From Apteryx mantelli (lineage: Eukaryota; Chordata; Aves; Apterygiformes; Apterygidae): DNA of 64,000 bases. Positions 59,596 to 64,000 of the stretch are shown piece after piece. The notes beneath the pieces were generated by a model, which saw only the letters and a list, made by a program, of their open reading frames with translations, ran no database searches and had not been told where the DNA came from. How positions within the stretch are numbered: position 1 is the stretch's first letter; each line of letters opens with the position of its first letter. Made by a program: the position numbers and the translations under genes. Location of the stretch: positions 115,167,415 through 115,231,414 of the forward strand of contig NC_089979.1 in NCBI RefSeq assembly GCF_036417845.1. Direction: 5' to 3'.

Positions 59596-62500
59596 TCTCT
59601 TACTAAAAGTGAAGATCACAAACCCTCAGATCAGAACTGATGTTACGCCACTGTTCACATAAACAAATACCTCTGGTTGCATATTCAAATAAAGTGTTCC
59701 CAGGTCAATATTCTTCAAGTAATCTAAAATCATTTTTTAGCCACTGATCATTCCACTGAGAAGGAAGAGTACCTAAACATCTGAGCATGAACCCACATAC
59801 TCCAGTAGAGCATAGTGAGAATGTAAATGGAAACGCTTGTAAGATTGAGCTGGGAACACTTCATACCAATACACATCTAGGAAAGTAAAGAGAAAGACTG
59901 CTGGAATAGATCTGTAATGCTGCTTTTTTAAATTGCTGTTAATAATAATAATTTGTTATAATAAACTCTTTTGATAAAATCTTATCACCTGATTTATCGA
60001 TCAAAAGACATGTTTCCACAAAACATACCTACCCAGATTTTCTGTGGTAAATCCTAAAAATCTTCCCTCTGCATCCTCCTCATACTTATTCAAAATGTAA
60101 ATTACTTTATTTGATATGTTATTTTCTTTAAATTATGCTTAACAATTACTGCAGGAATTGAATAATAAATCTGTATTCTCCATTTCCTCTTCAATCTTTG
60201 CAGTGTCTAAAACATTGTAACGTTCCATAAATATTATAAAATATAAATACATATGCACATATAAACACCATACTTTTTAATTTGAGTGTCAAATCAGTAG
60301 CTGCCAAGTAAAAAGGAAGGAAATCTAGATTAAAAAAAAATCTGTACAAGCTATGACACTACCCTCAAGAAAACATTAGATATATGGTGCATATTAGCCT
60401 TTTCATTGCTGTCTATATGTTTATATACACCAGTGCTGATATACATATATTGACTATTTCAACACAGAAAAATTTCACCCTGGGATAACCATAAATTCTC
60501 CAGTGGTAGGCTCCAGAACCTGAGAGTGGTATTGATAAATAAAGCCCTATAGAGCTAGTTCACACATTTCAGAGTAAGATGAAGTTTAGCACAGTTCAGG
60601 GCTCCCCATATGTTACTGTCTGCCCCCAAATCAAAGTCTATATCTTGTTCCTCCCTTTCTCCTCCATTTTCCTCTTCCTATTCAATGGAAACTGAGGAGG
60701 TGATTTCAAGTCTCAGAGATCTCAGGAAACTGGAACTGGATAAGAAAACACTGTGGTGTAAAATGGCCAGCTGAATTTCAAATGACTTCTTGATTTTACA
60801 CTGTTTGTTCCCTCAGCTCTCCCCCCACCCTTGCCCAGTACCAAAATGTCACGTAATAATTTTATCATTTCTCTCAGAAATTGATCTGGGAAGGTGCATA
60901 TTCCCCAGCTGCTTCATTAGCCTAGGCCACATGAAATATGACATTTCAGGGTGTCTCAAGGACCAAACCAGTTAGGGGCTGAATGTACCTAAGCTTTTGC
61001 TAAATTAAATTTCCATAATATTCCATTAATATTTCATTTTTCAAAAGCTCACTCTTTTACGATTCTCAAATATTCTGATCCAATAACTTTGCTGAACTGA
61101 ATCAACTGGGATGTCCTTGGGTTCTGTTGTCAAAGAGGTGCTTCTTCATTTACTTACCTCTAGCTCTACATTGGCAGACAAACTTAGGCAGACTTAGGAT
61201 GGAGCAGAAGAAAGACAGAAATTTCAAGAGCAGAGAGATGAATAACAAAAGTGGAAGATTCAACAGAAAAGGGATAGGATTTGGAAGTACATCTTTAGTC
61301 CTGACGTTATCTTTACTTCACATTTTCCACATCTATGCCCACTCTTCCATTCTTTCTCCTGAACTTTAAACAGCCATTATTTATAATTTTTGAGCAAATA
61401 TTTTCTAAGACACAATTACTTTCTGCTAGGCCACACCTTCTGTCCCTTTATACTTTTTGTCCCTCCAAACTTTTTGGAAATTCCATATATTTAAAACACC
61501 ACACAAAGAATTTAGTGAAATGTTATACACAGACTACAAATCTCTGACAGTTCCAGCAATGTTCTCCACTGATGAAAGGGACCTATTTTGAGATCAGTAA
61601 ATGTCTGCTGCGAAGCAGTCGGAGGTGCTCAGTTTCATTCTAAATACGAACATATGAGATATTGCATAAAAACAGAAAAACATTTTAAATTCCTCCTATT
61701 CAAACCCAGTTCAGGCACATATGTTGCCCAAGATGAACGATCAGCCGTCTTGTGATACACATATAATTAAATGAACATGCTATTGTAAGTTTTTCTCCAG
61801 AAATGCACTTGAAAAAGAATTTCAATTAAGATAGCCATTCAACATACAAGAATATGCAACTTACAGAGGCAAAGAGATTTCAAAGGAGGAGCAAAGATGG
61901 TGCCATTAAAAATCACCAGTGAGGGGAGGATGATATACATGAAAGACAGAAACACACACAAACTGAGCTTGGTGGAATTTTTCAGAGACAGAAAGATAAC
62001 AATATAAAGCTCAACACAAAGAAAATGAGAAGAGTCACAGAGTTCAATCAGAGGGCCTAAGTTTTGGTACAGGAAGTATTATTTTCAACAGTGTTTTGAA
62101 GAATTGAAACTGTGCAAGCTTACTCTCTGGGATTTAATCTGAACAAGATTTTCAGAAGTACTTAAGAGCAACTCTGCTTTAGTTGAATAAAAACAAAACT
62201 CACATTCTTTAAGACACATGAGCTCTTGAATCAAACATTTAAACTAGATACATTTTATTTCTTACAATTTCCAGTCACTATTAGTAGACCTCATGTATGT
62301 GGGGAATGGGTGAACTGCAAGAATTTCTGGTAGCCTGGTTGGAAGATAAAATAAAAGAAAGATACAGGGAATGAGAATAGGAATTTTTGTAATGAAAAGC
62401 ATGATACACAGCCCAAATCCCTGAGACCAAACTATCTTCCCTAAACATCTGGCTTTCTTTGGGGGATTTTATGTCCATAATATAATAAATAAGTCAGGTT

Positions 62501-64000
62501 TAGGAGTGCCAGTTTATTAACTATTTAAAAATGACTAAGCCATAGCAGCTGCCTGGATCTCACAGCATGTCCAAATAGACCAAATGTTCCCTGTTGGTAA
62601 CAGTATATTCAAATACAAGTATTACTGTTATGGATTGATACTAATAAACACTAGGTTTAATTTTAAATGGGGCTTAAAAATCCATTTCCTTCCCTTACCA
62701 TTTGCGATTTATTTTTCAGCTACTGAATATTCCTGGACAGTTAGCAAAAATCTTAAACATTTCATCACTTTGCTGTACCATAGAAGGCTACGGCTCTAAA
62801 ACTACAATATTTCTGAATTAAAGTTTCTTTTCTGGAATTGAATAGGTAAATACATACCATGAACATATATTTTTCTTTTCAAACTTTCATTTTAATTCAT
62901 GCCTTTTAGTTTCAAATCACCAATTCCCATCATCTGTACTGAGGCTGAAGGATGGTGAAAGAACAAGCTTTTAAGGTCACCGCTCCTACTTCCTACTCTC
63001 TTGAATACAGCTTTCACTCTTATGACCTTACAAGAACAATTAAAAAACATATATTTTTCATATGAATTTAGTTTATACCATGTGTAGTGTCCAGTTCTGA
63101 GACTAGGCAATGTTCACAACCAGCTAGGTAGGATCTTTGACCCTCTGGGTACTCCTTTGGATTGGGCCACTGGGGATTGTAGTGCTGTAAAGGGAATGTG
63201 TGGGTAGCAGAAGGACAGTTTAATTAATTTACTTGATAACGAAACTTGTTTTAAAGAATCATTGCACATCATGTGCAGCAGGCAGAAGGAAAAGAAGTTA
63301 ACTATAGAGCTCTAGAGCAGTGAGTGCTCTCAGTTAACAAATTGAACCAGAGATCCTATAATCTATTTTTCAGGTTGGGTAGGTCCGATGCTTATTCTGA
63401 GCCTACTGGAGTGACTGGATTGTACAAATTAACTTTCTGTTTCCAGTTGCCTGGACATGAAAAAAGGAAGCCATAGAAGAGAAAGTTCTTCAAGAATAGC
63501 TGTGTATGACCACCATAACGACTGCAAAAGAGAAGAGGATGGAGTCTGCTGTGTGCCCATGACAGATATAAATATAAATATATATACATATATAAAATAT
63601 ATATATAATAAATACATATATATGCACACACACACATGTAAGCATCTCTCTACTCTTGCAAAATGTGCAAATCTTATCAAGTATTCCAGTGTCATTGACA
63701 CTCACCTCTCTAAAAATTAGACACAAGATCAGGCTACAGTGGGGTTAATTTTGGAAACCCAAACACCCTACAGAAAAGACCACTGGCTTCTGTCCACAGT
63801 CTGAATCCATCCCAATATATCTAATGACTTGGAGCAGTGTGCTGCAGTATGCATTCTAGTATTTGGCACATGAATGGAACATTTTTGCCTAACATTTTCA
63901 CTGTGATAAAAAGATGACAAAATAATTCAAGCCAAAAAGAAAGATAAGAATTTTGTTTAAAAATTATTTTAAACATCTGAATTTTTTGGAAAATAACTTT
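59596..64000. other. Non-coding stretch to window end
   Basis: No exon or transposon was recognised. Open frames cluster at 63392-63726 on both strands, but these simply translate the AT/CA-rich tract there. A short TTTTCAGAAGTACTTAAGAGC near 62151 recalls hairpin-relic arms but is too short to call. Confidence 0.55.
63565..63638. repeat. AT-rich low-complexity tract ending in (CA)n
   Basis: Mixed ATA/TATATA repeats for about 60 bases, then a short CACACACACA run near 63625-63636. It explains the Tyr/Ile-rich open frames in this area. Confidence 0.85.

Noticed and set aside
63392-63726. Four overlapping frames of 78-90 codons on both strands
   Set aside because: They translate an AT/CA low-complexity tract.

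Overview
This window looks like non-coding nuclear DNA from a vertebrate, most likely a bird. A crocodilian or turtle is possible but less likely. The evidence is: AT-rich DNA with no bacterial-style gene packing; open frames that are all short (longest 163 codons), mostly overlapping on both strands, and without convincing protein family resemblance outside transposon remains; several CR1 LINE fragments of different ages; and a scatter of very old amniote hairpin (MITE-like) and SINE relics. I found no host gene, exon, tRNA, rRNA, CRISPR array or operon that I could defend. The window could be intergenic or inside a very large intron; the sequence alone does not say which.

Layout. 1-5,589 is plain AT-rich DNA with one old palindromic repeat (about 3,716-3,880). 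A MIR-like SINE relic lies at about 5,590-5,685. A decayed plus-strand CR1 reverse transcriptase piece covers about 6,160-6,595, with a CR1 3' end relic at about 8,700-8,766. An L2-like relic sits at about 11,228-11,440. Two hairpin relics of what looks like one family lie at 15,389-15,515 and 16,080-16,250. A minus-strand CR1 3' region is at about 23,388-23,670 and an L3/CR1-type 3' region at about 26,315-26,800. A SINE relic is at 28,676-28,860 and another at 31,161-31,330. A second L2-like relic is at about 38,870-39,030. Three further hairpin relics lie at 44,846-44,905, 45,249-45,336 and 55,533-55,598, with a half-copy at 59,550-59,595. Simple repeats are scattered throughout.

The most structured locus is 49,865-51,455 on the minus strand: a comparatively well preserved, 5'-truncated CR1 whose reverse transcriptase remnant is broken by a frameshift, a deletion and a FADD-to-FAHD change. 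It is split by about 550-590 bp of LTR-like sequence. That inserted block has a TATA box, a polyadenylation signal and, between them, five tandem copies of a 35-36 bp unit.

Nothing here amounts to a new biological system. The points most worth checking are the nested LTR with its internal repeats, the series of hairpin relics, and the 163-codon open frame at 3,032-3,523. All repeat family names rest on recalled consensus patterns, not on a database search.
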